A stretch of DNA of 64,000 bases, from NCBI RefSeq assembly GCF_011745365.1, contig NW_024468913.1, positions 3,720,001 through 3,784,000 of the forward strand, read 5' to 3'. The notes under the pieces were generated by a model, which worked only from the letters and a program-made list of their open reading frames with translations, searched no databases and was not told the DNA's origin. A program made the position numbers and the translations under genes. This stretch comes from Cryphonectria parasitica EP155. Lineage: Eukaryota > Ascomycota > Sordariomycetes > Diaporthales > Cryphonectriaceae. Positions within the stretch are counted from its first letter, which is position 1; every line of letters begins with the position of its first letter. Shown in pieces: positions 36,959 to 48,072 of this stretch.

Positions 36959-39541
36959 CTTGAGCGTACTAATATGATCACTTGATCACAAAGATCCTGT
37001 CAGAGAATGAGAAAATCAGGGCTTGGGAACGAAAAACGATGTCATTGAATCCGCCAAGGTGCGTGCAGGTGGAGAATCTTCATTATAATGGCTCAGTATG
37101 ATCCAAGTAGAATAACTAGGGCTCCTCCTCTCGCTCTTTCACGACCCCGCTCCGATCGTACTTCAGTAAGCAGAAGGTAATATTTTAGTGATATTTCTTA
37201 AAGATCTCGCCACTCGGTGCACCTAGTTCATCCATGTCCGGTCAGCCTTGAGAGATGCCGCCATCTCGAATACAAAAGTTGGCCTATACATCCGAAGTTT
37301 CTTCCTAAAAGCTAGCACCACCGAATCGTCGGTGTAGCTGGCAGGTCTGGATATTGCAGACAAGCCCTCTCGGCCTTCGTCATGATCGGTAAACGCGAGT
37401 TAACGTGCTGTACTGTAAACAACAAAAAATTATGGCTCTCGTCAGGGTTAGCGCTTGCACCAGTTAGCGCTAAGTTGTATATTTTGTTGAGGTCCTGTGA
37501 GCAATCAAAGGGATGGGGGCATCAATGTTATGCCCGTTAGATACCAAACTAGAGGCATAGCAACTAAAAGCTTTAAAGAAATGGGCAGGACGAATCAATG
37601 TCTTTCACACGTGAAACTATTTGTCCACTTTTGAAGGTGAATTTCTCATCCTAGGCTGTGGGGGGGTCCCGCATCAGGATCCATATCTCAAAGTACCATG
37701 GAAGGAAAAAGTTTCAAGATGCATCTCAGCCAGCCACAGCCAACTGCAAGACTATTTCCGCGGTGCTGAACAAAGCGCGGAAAAACCCCGGAGCTTTGAG
37801 AAAATCATCAAGATGTGGATCTTACAGTTTTCTCTCTATTCGGTAAGAAAAATCGGGAGTTACAATAGAAGCTGAATAGGGGAGGAATGGGGAAAGAACT
37901 GAGAAGCAAAACCTATTTACTTGAGTAGGTATCTGCAGAAAGATGCACAGCCTGAAGCCAAGATATTGATCCAAGACCTTGCAGTTCACATCTTCAATCT
38001 TTATTTTCTTTTCTTTTCAAGAGGTGATACAAAGGTAAGAAGAATTTGCAGACACAGTCCGCCTCTGTGTTAGTCAACCCAGCCCCAGCAATATACTGAA
38101 TCCCTCATTGTGGACTACCAAACATGTTAATTAATAGTGCTATGTAGTGAACGTACTAGTAGTATGATAGGGCTCAATGTCTTGGTGTTGTCTTCTACAC
38201 CCTATTGATGGCGGAATCAGCCTGAGATTGTAAGTGACACAAGTTGCCAACCTCAAGGTGGCGCTGAACTTGACACCTGCCTCTCTGCCTCCTCGGACAC
38301 GGCTCGTGAAAACCTCTTCAGCTCGACCGAGAATGTGACCGAAGAAGAAGCAAAATACTGTTTGGAAGGGGAGGGGGGAGCGGGCGGCTCCATATTGAAC
38401 CACATGGTCACCACGCCTGCTAGCGCACAGGTTTCGTCCAGCCGCCCGTACGGCAACGCCGCCGTCGCTTCGCCCTGAAACCTGACGCTATCGTGCTCCG
38501 CCGGCTGCCTTCCCCTTAGCTCTCACTTGTTCGCTGCGGCGCAGAGAGAAGCGCGGTGGTGGACTCCACGATGGCGTGGATGTCGTGATGGCGTGGCTCC
38601 TAGTCCTCGCGTTTTCCTCTTTCTGCTTTCTTGTTTTTGGGAAGAGTGGTCTTTGTTCTGTTGTTGTTGTTTTTCCTTGGGAGGGGAGGGGCGGTGGGGC
38701 AGGTCAGTGCCTTCTGCGAGTGTCTCGCGGTGATGCAGGGAAGGATGGGGCCATTACTGAGGTGGCCAGCAAGATTGTGGGGCCAACATGTTTGCTTTTT
38801 TTCTTCTTCTTCTCGAGCAGAGAGAGTGATGAAAAGCTTGTGTGATAATGTTATTCATTGCTGTGTTGTCACTTTGCCTTCGTTGTGGGCTCTAATTCCT
38901 CAGAAGAGGAGAGGTTGGACTAGTTACCCTGACAGCTTGAAGGACAAACAAAGAGGTTTGACAATAGGTACAATGCCCATCTGGCCTCACAGTAATCCAG
39001 GCACCAAGGAGTTCAATTTGCTGTTGAATCTTACGCCCTTGAGCGGTATCATGTTCGACTTCTCAAGACCATTGGTGTGATGTATTGGCATTTTTTCATC
39101 CACGAGTCCAAAGCCTTGGTTCCGGGAGTTTCAAGGGTCACTGGTTATGGGGGACCCACACCGAGCGTTGGTATCACGAGGACACACGGGTGGTGTCAAG
39201 AGCCACCTGCAAGAATTCTTATCGAAATCATCCCTTGCAGGATGCCGAAGAATTTCAAGTGGACGGGCGCCACGACGGTCAGTTACGGCTCATATATCTG
39301 CCAAAAGCAACCAACAACAGCCAAGGGACCTGAAAGGATAGCGCACGAGGGCGAAGGAGGTGGAGCAGAAGAGGGGAAGCTATTCTCAAATTTATCATGC
39401 CAATGTAGGCCGACGACCTCAAACTGCTGCCTGGGAGGGGTTCGTAGATAGGCTTGGAGTCTAATGCTACCTCAGTTGGTGGTGCAGGGAATGATCTGGC
39501 GTACATGGAGAAGCGAGGTCCACGTGGACAGATCGTGCATT

Positions 39542-39600
<59 letters not shown>

Positions 39601-39920
39601 TCCGTCTCTCTCCCTCTCCCTCTCTCCCTCTCGCTCTCGCTCTCTCTCTGATCTAAAAGGGGTCTGATGGAAGACCTATCATCAGGTGGTCTCCATGCCC
39701 CGCCTAATAGTTTCGAAGAAAGCTGAAACCAGAAGCTGACCCAGCCAAGATTCACCTTTGCGGATCACTTGATCCTCACCCCGCTTGGGGGCTGAACATC
39801 CCGTGAGAGCTTCGGCTTGCCATATCTGAAAAGATGAGGCGCTAGAAAAGGTCTTTGCCAGGCCCACCCCAACCCTGCGTCAAGGACGGACACGTAGGGC
39901 ATATGTCTCCTTTTTCTCCT
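36959..39920. other. 3 kb intergenic region with microsatellites
   Basis: No gene is supported. 36.9-38.2 kb is somewhat AT rich. A (CT) tract of about 50 bp begins at 39545. Open frames are short and have no recognisable domain. Confidence 0.4.
39545..39650. repeat. (CT)n microsatellite, about 26 perfect units then imperfect
   Basis: Perfect CT from about 39545 to 39597 passes into CTCCCT/CGCT variants up to about 39650. Confidence 0.9.
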
Positions 39921-41805
39921 TTATCTTCGCACGCAAAGGTCACTACGGATGATCCATTTCTCGCCAGCAGTGACTTCCCTTCCTTCATGCTGTTGTGTTG
40001 TATAGCATTGCATTAGCTGAGTGATCTGCGCTGTAACCGGGGGGGGGGGGCAAGCGTTGAGATGATACAGTATGAGAGGAAGAAAGAAGAGAAGAAGAAG
40101 AAAAAAAAAAAAGGGGGGGGGAGTGAGAGATAGCCGGTTTGTCTCAGGCGCCGTGACGGAGCAGGCATGGAATTGGCTCACCAGCATGCAGTCGTTGCCA
40201 TGTTTGTGAAGAAGAAGCATCCCAGTCTCGGGCGGGACGGCAACCTCTTCTTTTGTTACCCTCCTATCATGTGGGAAGAACACTGTCTCACCGCCTTGAC
40301 ATCCATCAGCTGCAGAGGTAAGATATAGTAGCAGTGTCCATGTCGTCTTGGTGACGACCGGTCCGTGGTCTGACTCGATTTGTACAACATTCGAGTCGTC
40401 ATCTGCAGAGGCGTTGGTTAGTGAGGACATGGTCAGATGGGAAACTTTATGAATAGCCGAAGACCATAGGGTCACACCAATTCTGTCTGTGATTTTTTCT
40501 TGTTTGGGAAGCTCCTTGATTTTTCTTCACGGCGGTGTGCTGTGCTTCTGTAAAACTGTATGCACGTCGGCAAGTCGCTAGGATCGAAACGTGACAGCGT
40601 CCTGCAACAAACCAAGCAGCCGAGCCGCCCGCTTGGGCTTGTGTGCGTGGGTGCGTGCGTGCAGATAGTTGGATGACGACGCACGGCGTTTCCGCCAACC
40701 CCTTGACCCCCTTGTCGGGAACTCTTCAAATAGCTTTTTGAGGCTGTGTTTGGGTGATGAGGGTGGCGAATGCCTTTCCCCTGCTGTCGTCTTGTAGGAG
40801 AAGAAAAAATCAAATAAAACAAATGAGGCGGACATGCGTGGCCTATCAACAGGGTCCCGCGTTTGACTGTGTGTGAGAGCATCTTCGCGACTCAATGGAC
40901 CCATGGTGTATCCGAGATCCAACCAAAAAGCCATTAGTGGCAGGCAGTGAGCCCGCAGAGCCGCAGGCTGTACGAGAAAGGCAGAGAGGTAGGCGATAAA
41001 AAAGCGCTAACGATCTTGCATCTCGAGTAAGACCAGTGGTGTGGGAGACAGCCCTCAAGGGAACCCGATAGGCATCGGGCATTGGGAAGACGATAACCAG
41101 ATTACAACCAACGGGGAACATACCGTAATAGATCGTATAGATGCGAGGCTTTGGGGAGGTCATAAGTGAAAAATGACAAGAAAGGGAAAGAAGAAGAAGA
41201 AGAAGAAGAGAAGAACGGAGGGAGCACATCAATGATCCCACCTCAGTAGTTTCACCTACAGTGTGCATCAAAGAACTGTCCAGGTGAGTACCGATACACC
41301 CGGATGTTGGGAGACAAGCCTACGACGTCACCGCCCCTGGAGAAGATGAGGTATTGGTACATCAGCTATATGCAAATAGCCAAGCTATGCTTTGATTCTG
41401 CCACGGATCGGCAACTTACCACAGACCATTCCATTCGTCCGCCATCAAGACATCCTTGAGGCCTGTAGCAAGCCACAGCCTCTTGGCAAAAACTTGGTCC
41501 AGCACCTGAAAACGATCGTTGACCCGAGCGGCCTCGCCGCGCTTGGGCTTGCCTGGGGTGGTGGTAAGCGAAAGGGTCCTTAGGAACGAGACGTAGTCCC
41601 GGCAAAGTGACTTGGGCCAGAAGTTTCGGACGAGCAGGACTCTCGAGTCGAGCATGGCCTCGGGCGCGAGATCAGCCAGGGGCAGAGGCGGCCTGAAGGC
41701 AGGCCAGGCGGGCAAAGATGTTGGGGTTATTGGTGCTCCTGCGACGGGGCCCTTTGCCTTGGAGGCAGGCTTCGTGGGCCGTCTCTCCTTGGGCATGCTG
41801 GGCAT
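39921..41805 (-). CDS. 2-oxoglutarate/Fe(II) dioxygenase (prolyl-4-hydroxylase-like)
   Basis: Four exons (41805-41420, 41336-41260, 40402-40182, 39989-39921) encode 250 residues. After a basic/Pro-rich N-terminus, the fold shows VLLVRNFWPKSLC, then RVYRYSPGQFFDAHYDDS with the iron ligands His154 and Asp156. TTWTLLLYLT and CQGGETVFFP follow, then the distal His229 in LHEG, and Arg243 (IIRSDL) as the likely 2-oxoglutarate-binding residue. All catalytic residues are present. Each splice preserves phase: HY/DD across the 857 bp intron 40403-41259, and ML/HE across the 192 bp intron. Fungal homologues hydroxylate protein side chains, possibly prolines. The substrate is not readable from sequence. 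The large intron is unusual for this genome. Confidence 0.83.
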
Positions 41806-42954
41806 CTGTGCCGTGATGGGGTCGTAATATTCTGTGCTAATGAGAGTCTTAAGTAAGGCTCGACCAAAGTTGGGCCGATAGAGCGTCGGAAGTGGGCCGC
41901 CTGCCCCGGTGGTGGGTGGCGGGTAATGGTCACTCGTGCTTTTGAGTGCCCTGACCTATGTATGCTGACAGGCAGCATCAAAAGAAACTCATCTCGCCCT
42001 CAGTTGGGTACCCGTGTAGGATGCAGGATAGGTGGAGCGTGACGTCTTCAGCCTTCAGTCGAAGCAGGTTCGATGCGACGAAGGAATTGACAACGTGGCG
42101 CCTTTTTGTCTCTTCTCCCTCCCGCCCCGAGACGTTTGTCTGTCAAGGAGCCTATTTTCTCGTGTGGTTCTAGAACACCGGGGACCTGCGGTTTTACGAC
42201 TCGCCAAGGATTATGTTTGAGGTGACTGGCAAACCGATGGGACTGACAACGTGCAAGAAGAAGCCGTGGCGTTGAGAGGCCTGAGAGGAGGAGTTTGGTC
42301 GTGCTGCTGTGAAAGTGACTTACTTGACTTGCCTGTTGATTGAGATTCGGCGACGTAACGTTAGAGTACTTGGAGATAGAGCCCATTCTTCCCCACCAGG
42401 CCTCCACCATCGTGCCGGGCCCGCAGCCACTATGCTGTGTTGGGCTTCACCCAAGCCGCGTCCATTGGACGGCCTCACGACAAAGCAATAACGGCCATGG
42501 AAGCGAGATTATCAGACAACTCATTATGCGTTTAGCTTTGCTTAGTAGAGTGCCTCTGCTGGAACGGATTCGTAGAATCTTGGCCTACCGCACTGCTGCT
42601 TGGGGAAAAGAAGGTGCTCTCGTCGATCTCACATTGTTTCTTTTTCCATCCACGCATTAGTGCAATCCTGGACTGCACCTATCTGCCTGTCACTGTCAGT
42701 TCTTCATCCCCCTTGACAGATGCAAAAGCAAAGGCCGGCTGATGCGGACGATGATCAATCGGGAACACCCAACTTGCGGCCTCTGCTGAGACACATCATC
42801 AGTGTCCTGTACCCGTCTGGCGTCCGCACTCCGCAAGTATAACAGATGGCCCCTTGCCGGCTGTCATTGGCAACTACCGAGTTTTGGTGGGTTTTGTTTT
42901 GTTTGTGCTTCGAGTCTAGACCTTCGGAGCCTCCAAACTCATTCTCGGCCGATC
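41806..42954. other. Divergent intergenic region
   Basis: This lies between the dioxygenase (minus) and the 282-residue gene (plus). Both promoters lie here, and no further gene is seen. An in-frame ATG at 42802 could extend the plus-strand gene. Confidence 0.4.
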
Positions 42955-43875
42955 ATGAACTTCAGCCTTCTCAGAAACCTTTATCTTGATTGGCATCTGC
43001 GAGTCCTGGGCTATGAGGACCCATGCCTGGGAAATAACGCCATCCTCCCCTCTCCACGACCCAAACCTCGTGTAGTCTCTTGTCAATATGTATTGCAGAC
43101 GCTCCAGAGGTTGCCAGAGCTCAGAGACGTCAAGGCCCTGCAAGCCAGACAGGAGAAACTGCAGCCGAGAGAACGTGCCGACAGGACTCTGAAACTATTC
43201 TGTCGATGCGCCGGACCGCCTCTGATCCGAGCCTATGAGATACTTGCGAAACTCAAAGACAGGCTGGAGGCCCTAGAGCCGCGAGCCTCAGAAACAACCT
43301 TTCTCCTGCACAAAGAACTCGTGGAATCTCTCGTCGAGGTCAGGAAATGTCATGCAATGTGGGAAGTCAGTGTCGGTGACGAAGCCTTCTTTAAAAAACA
43401 CCCGTGGCCACGATCTGTGCGGTTCGAGTATGTCAGATACATGCTGCAGATCTTGCACGTTATCGCCAACCTAACCTTCCCGGAAGATCTTCAGGACTAC
43501 CTGGAAGAGATGGAGATGGTCCTGGCACGAAAAGACTGGCGGGACCATATTGTCTTGGACAGCGAGGTGACCTATCAGCGGAGCAAGAAGCACCTGAGGC
43601 CCGAGGTCATCGCACCTGTGCACCAGTTCCCCGTAGAATTCTTGTTGCACGGCCAGAAGATGTTGAGCCCTTTCCTAATCCACAACACTTCTGTGTATGG
43701 GCACCGGCTAATCGCCAACGAGTACGCTGCACAGCAAAACGAAGGTGAGACATTAGAGAGGCCTGTGATGACGACTTCTTCGCAGCAAGAGACCCCTCAC
43801 TGACTTGTCTGCCCAGATGCTGCGAAGGTCTATCTCAACCTAAAGAGATTCAACAACTGGGATCAGCAATGGTGA
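42955..43875 (+). CDS. Uncharacterised 282-residue, mainly helical protein
   Basis: Exons 42955-43744 and 43817-43875 encode 282 residues; splicing adds the C-terminus DAAKVYLNLKRFNNWDQQW. The protein is rich in Leu, Arg and Glu, without low-complexity runs, and looks all-helical, for example RAYEILAKLKDRLEALEPR and FEYVRYMLQILHVIANL. No membrane segment, signal peptide or known motif is visible. The frame is open upstream to 42802, which would add 51 residues. I chose 42955 because the added part is Cys/Ser/Trp rich and unlike the rest. It may be a rapidly evolving fungal-specific gene. I do not recognise a family. Confidence 0.6.
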
Positions 43876-44400
43876 CGACGATTAGTGACGGCGACGACAA
43901 AAGACAGAAGTGATGGCGGCAGTGCCGTGCTGGCAAGTCTTCTTTTCAAAGCAGGTCCTTGCCAATCAAGTTGAGTTGTTGGGACGGCAAGAGACGGCTG
44001 CCTAGCTCTCTTTGGCCCCCTTCCTGCCTGCCTTGCGAGAGATGCTGTGCATTTTTGGCGTAATGGAGAAGGTGCTGATGACACTGGGACTGGGATGACT
44101 TGAAGTTGCTTTTTCTGTATACCTCTTACAGCAATAAAGCGCATAGTATGATTTAGCTTCGATTGTTGCATACCTTCGATACTAGGCTAAGACGGCCTTG
44201 CGGAAGGTCCCAACGTGAGGCGGAGCTACCCCGAATTCCATAACTTTGAAATATCGCCAGCAATCAATCAATCGTTTCTCTCTCTCTCTCTCTTCCTCAC
44301 ACACGCTGTAAGATACTGGGGTGGCGCCGTCGCCCTTTGTTTTAGACCATTAGACAACACACTATCCTCCACCAAGATCGTCGCTATTTTCCAGGTCGAA
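43876..44400. other. Intergenic region upstream of AIM11
   Basis: A (CT) run sits at about 44277-44292 in the AIM11 leader. No gene is seen. Confidence 0.45.
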
Positions 44401-45141
44401 ATGGGCTGGGGCTGGCCTTTTTCCTCAGCGGCTACGGCCAAGGGCTCCGACACACCCTCGTTCTCAGCCACATCCACAGCAACACCTTCTCCCAATGAAG
44501 AACAGGAGCGGCGCAAAAGAGATCTTGATCTTCAAAGATACCAGCTGGAGCTTCTGCGTCTCGAGAAGGAGGAACTGAACCGCCTTATTAAGCTGCGACA
44601 GCAGGAAGAAGCGCGACAGGTCCCGCAGATATCAAGCCCGCCGCAAGTCGTACAGTCACCGATTCCACCCGAACCTCCACGTACTCGCGAAGATAATTTC
44701 CGTCGCGGAGCAAAGCAGCTTGGTTTATTCTTCGCTGGTGCAGGCTTCCTGACGGCCTCAGCCCTCATCTCTCGACGCGCTGTTGCTCGCAAGATGGTCG
44801 ACGCCTACCCCAAATTTTACCAGCCGAGTCATCACGGTCCAAGGCCACCGCCACGCGCCCAGGCAGAGAAAGGAGAGGATCAACTTGTGGCGATAGAGGC
44901 GTTGGGTTTGGCAACACTGAACGTTTTCAGCTTTGGGGTCATGATGACGGGTGGCGTCATGTTTGCCTTTAACATCTCAAACGTGGAAGACCTGCGGAGG
45001 AAGGCGAGAAGCAAGCTATACGGGACGAATGGGGCTGTGGATGAGGCAGCAGATCAGCAAGTGGAGGAGTGGATTGCTGATGTCTTGTCGAGAAGGGACA
45101 AGAGGGAAGACAACCCTGACTCTCGGGACAAGAGTAGCTGA
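44401..45141 (+). CDS. AIM11: AIM11-like mitochondrial membrane protein
   Basis: This single exon encodes 246 residues. The N-terminus (MGWGWPFSSA) is followed by a Ser/Thr/Pro stretch and a strongly charged helix at about 35-75 (QERRKRDLDLQRYQLELLRL), probably coiled coil. Two membrane helices follow: GLFFAGAGFLTASALISRRA at about 110-130 and LGLATLNVFSFGVMMTGGVM at about 165-185. The C-terminus is charged (VEEWIADVLSRRDKRED). This two-helix layout with the RRG..LGLFFAGA motif is that of fungal Aim11, whose yeast gene was found in a screen for mitochondrial inheritance; its molecular role is unknown. An upstream in-frame ATG at 44215 would add leader-like sequence, so 44401 is preferred. Confidence 0.82.
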   Translation: MGWGWPFSSAATAKGSDTPSFSATSTATPSPNEEQERRKRDLDLQRYQLELLRLEKEELNRLIKLRQQEEARQVPQISSPPQVVQSPIPPEPPRTREDNFRRGAKQLGLFFAGAGFLTASALISRRAVARKMVDAYPKFYQPSHHGPRPPPRAQAEKGEDQLVAIEALGLATLNVFSFGVMMTGGVMFAFNISNVEDLRRKARSKLYGTNGAVDEAADQQVEEWIADVLSRRDKREDNPDSRDKSS

Positions 45142-46452
45142 AAAGGCAACCGGGACGGTTACAGGTAAACAAACCTGACTCAACCACTACGCTGTGTCAC
45201 GATCTTCGACGAAGGGCTTCTTCGGTCTGGCAAAAAAATTCCACGAATTCTAGATAACCTTCATCGGCATGTGGGGACAAAAGTGCCCCCGGCTGCGAGC
45301 TGCACATTTTGACAGTAAAGTATGCGGTGCGTTTCAGAATCGACTTGGGAATGTGACAGCCGAGACCTGCTGACTCCAAATCAAAAGATGTCCTATTTTA
45401 CGACGACCAAAGTCAGTACGGCTCATGTGGGAGCAGCCTTAGCAACCAGTGCGTTTCGGCACCGCCGATTTGTGGTTTGCTGTATTCGGCCTAGCTACTT
45501 TGACATATTTCTGCATGTCAGACTTCAAACTCCATTGGGCAAGGCCCAACCAGATAGGTCTGTCTGTCGAGTTCCCTTGTAGTTGTTTGTTTATCCATGA
45601 CACAATTATTCCCCTGGGCCACATTGGTATACGACCTAGTGGCTAGACCATCCGATCTCCACGAAGTTTTCGGATCCGGATCTCCTCCCTGACAGGGCTG
45701 CCAGGGGACTGGCGATCTGGTGGTAAGGCGAAGGGCCCGAGCCGAGCTCATATATCCAAAGCGCGAGAACTATGCGCCAGCATGCTGCGGGCTGCAGAAG
45801 TGGAATCCTGCTCTGGGTTGCAATGCCTGTGATCATATGGCCTGCACTTGCTCCACCCTGCCATGGCGAGACTATTACCACAAATATATACCCTTTGCGC
45901 TCAAACTCGAAGAGAGCGCACTCGGCACATGCAGCTCGAGGACCCCTGTCGATCCTAGATGAACGATCAATATCCTCTCAAGTTATCCAGCTCGATGGGC
46001 AATTAATTCTCCGAGAACTTCAGAACTCAGGTTGTAAAAGTGATCAGGTATCTACCTTTTCTGCATTTCCTTTTGCTTCTTCACCTTCTTCTCCTTTGAT
46101 GTTTTGTGTTGCAATCAACAAGATATGTACCTCAGGACTTGATGCGCTCCACGTACCTTTTATTTGGATGCAGCAGCCTGAGAGTTTCCACGTGCGCTTT
46201 CGTTGGTTTTCTTTCAACTCCTTGGAGAAGGGACTCAAGCCCGGTATCGACATTCCAAATGTGGCGCCTGGTTTGGGCCTGGATCCAGTTCCATGATTTT
46301 CCTACTTCTTATTCCGGGCACTCTTATCGAGGTGAACACGGCTTCTCCGTATCCAACTCTTCTCACCACAATATATAAATGCCAGCTCGCTCGGCTACCA
46401 CTTTCGAACCTGCTATGCTTCTAGGTCTCCATACACTTCGAGGCAGGCCATC
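45142..46452. other. Intergenic region, no gene seen
   Basis: 1.3 kb between AIM11 and the 510-residue gene. Open frames have no recognisable domain. Several lie in the presumed leader of the next gene. Confidence 0.4.
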
Positions 46453-48072
46453 ATGGAGGCGAACATCACCGTCGACGTGCAGGACTACCGACTGGCCTTC
46501 CCAAATGGCCAGAGCCCCTTCCTCTTACAGTCTCCAGTGCAGCATGACGGGGAGAGAGGTGGAATGCTTCTAGTTCGACAAGACCTAGGAGCGAATAATA
46601 ACGAGGTCAGCTTCAAACTGCCTGAGAATCTAATTCCAACAAATGATCCACCGCATGGAACACACGCCCATGGAATACTGCTTCAGTCTGACCCGGGCCG
46701 ACGCTATCTCAAGGGAGATCTGGTCTGGCTCAGAGATCTGAGCTGGAATCCCGGGTCCAACTTGGACCCGTCCAAGATCAAAGTCGTCAACCTTCGTACC
46801 TGGGAGGACCTTGTGATCGACTTGCAGGCGGCTTGTTGGGTACCCAGGTATCGCAAATTGGATCATAGGGCGAACGAACAGGAGGTCCTCACAATTTCGG
46901 GCCCACCCAAGAGGAACGCGAACGACAAGAAGCTATATGTCCTGGCCATTGTGCAGCGGTTGTCTCAGAGCAATGAGCCTTCCTCTGCTTCTGCTGCTTC
47001 TCGTGGTTCGCAATTGGAAATCAAGGAGCTCGTGGAAAAAGAACTTTTCAAGTACCAGAATTTGAGCATCTCACCAGACGGCAGGAGAACGGCGGAGAAG
47101 CTCTTCCGTTGGGCGTTGACTGGGGTTTTGCAGTCACCTATCAACGAGTACTCACCGCTTGCGCAGCAGACGCCCCTGTCTAGTCTTCCAACGATGCCGA
47201 GCCTACAAGCAGTAGTTCCGGAAAGCTCAGCTTCAGGCGCCACTCCTGCTAACGCTGATAACGACATGATCATCGGAATCGAGAACGACCCAGACTTTGA
47301 CCGAGATGCAGAGGAACTCTGGGCTAAAGGCATGGCGGTCCTAAACAAGCAGTCGACTATTATCGAACCTGTATGTACAGGACCCGAGATCTTGTGGCAG
47401 CGTGCATATGGGCCATGATTGTAATGGCACATTGAACTGACAGGGCCGTGACTTCAGAAACAGATTTGCAACCTTCCGAAGGATACATGTCCCACCCCAC
47501 CCCGTACCTTCTTCATCACCAACCGCCCGTCGGTCGACAATCCTTACCCGACGCATCACCATCGACTTGATCACGAGTGCCCGATCGGCGCGGCGCACGA
47601 GATTCACTGCGTCTTCCCATCCCCACAGATCCCACTATGCATCATCCCATGCACGATCAAGCACCAGTGCTGCACCACCAGTGTGTGGCCGCGTAACAAA
47701 AGCATCAACAAGCCGAGCACGGTCATCTCGCTCCCTATCGGTGATCAGGGCGGTGTCATCGTCAGAGGGGGGAGCGGCGTGACTCGCACCCAGCCGGATA
47801 ACCACTTGTACTCGGACCTGCCGATTGCTGTCAAGCCGATGGGCTTTGACGCCAGGTGGAACAACGACGAAATGGGCCGGAGGGCGTATGGCGTGGGCGA
47901 AAGGGAGGATATTGTCGATGGCGAGTGGAACTTTGCAACGGCGAGCCTGGATGGGGCTGTGGAAGATGTCAACCCGAACGCGGCTAGCGAGGTATTGGCT
48001 TCTGATAAGGGTGGTGGAAACAGCCAGGAGGACCCTGATGTCTTTGGAGACCGGCATTTCTTTGATGAGTGA
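46453..48072 (+). CDS. Uncharacterised 510-residue protein with Cys/His-rich C-terminal part
   Basis: Exons 46453-47370 and 47458-48072 encode 510 residues; the 87 bp intron has a GTATGT donor and a CTTCAG acceptor and keeps phase. The N-terminal 150 residues look like a beta-rich domain (MEANITVDVQDYRLAF, then THAHGILLQ, then GDLVWLRDL). A Ser/Ala-rich linker and a helical part follow (RTAEKLFRWALTGVL). After the intron comes a Cys/His cluster: Cys at 310, 317, 347, 357, 367, 371, 377 and 378, with His at 339-341, 345, 353 and 356. The end is acidic (DVFGDRHFFDE). No signal peptide or membrane helix is visible. I do not recognise a family. The two halves could be separate genes, but the splice is good and the frame is open on both sides. 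Confidence 0.6.
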
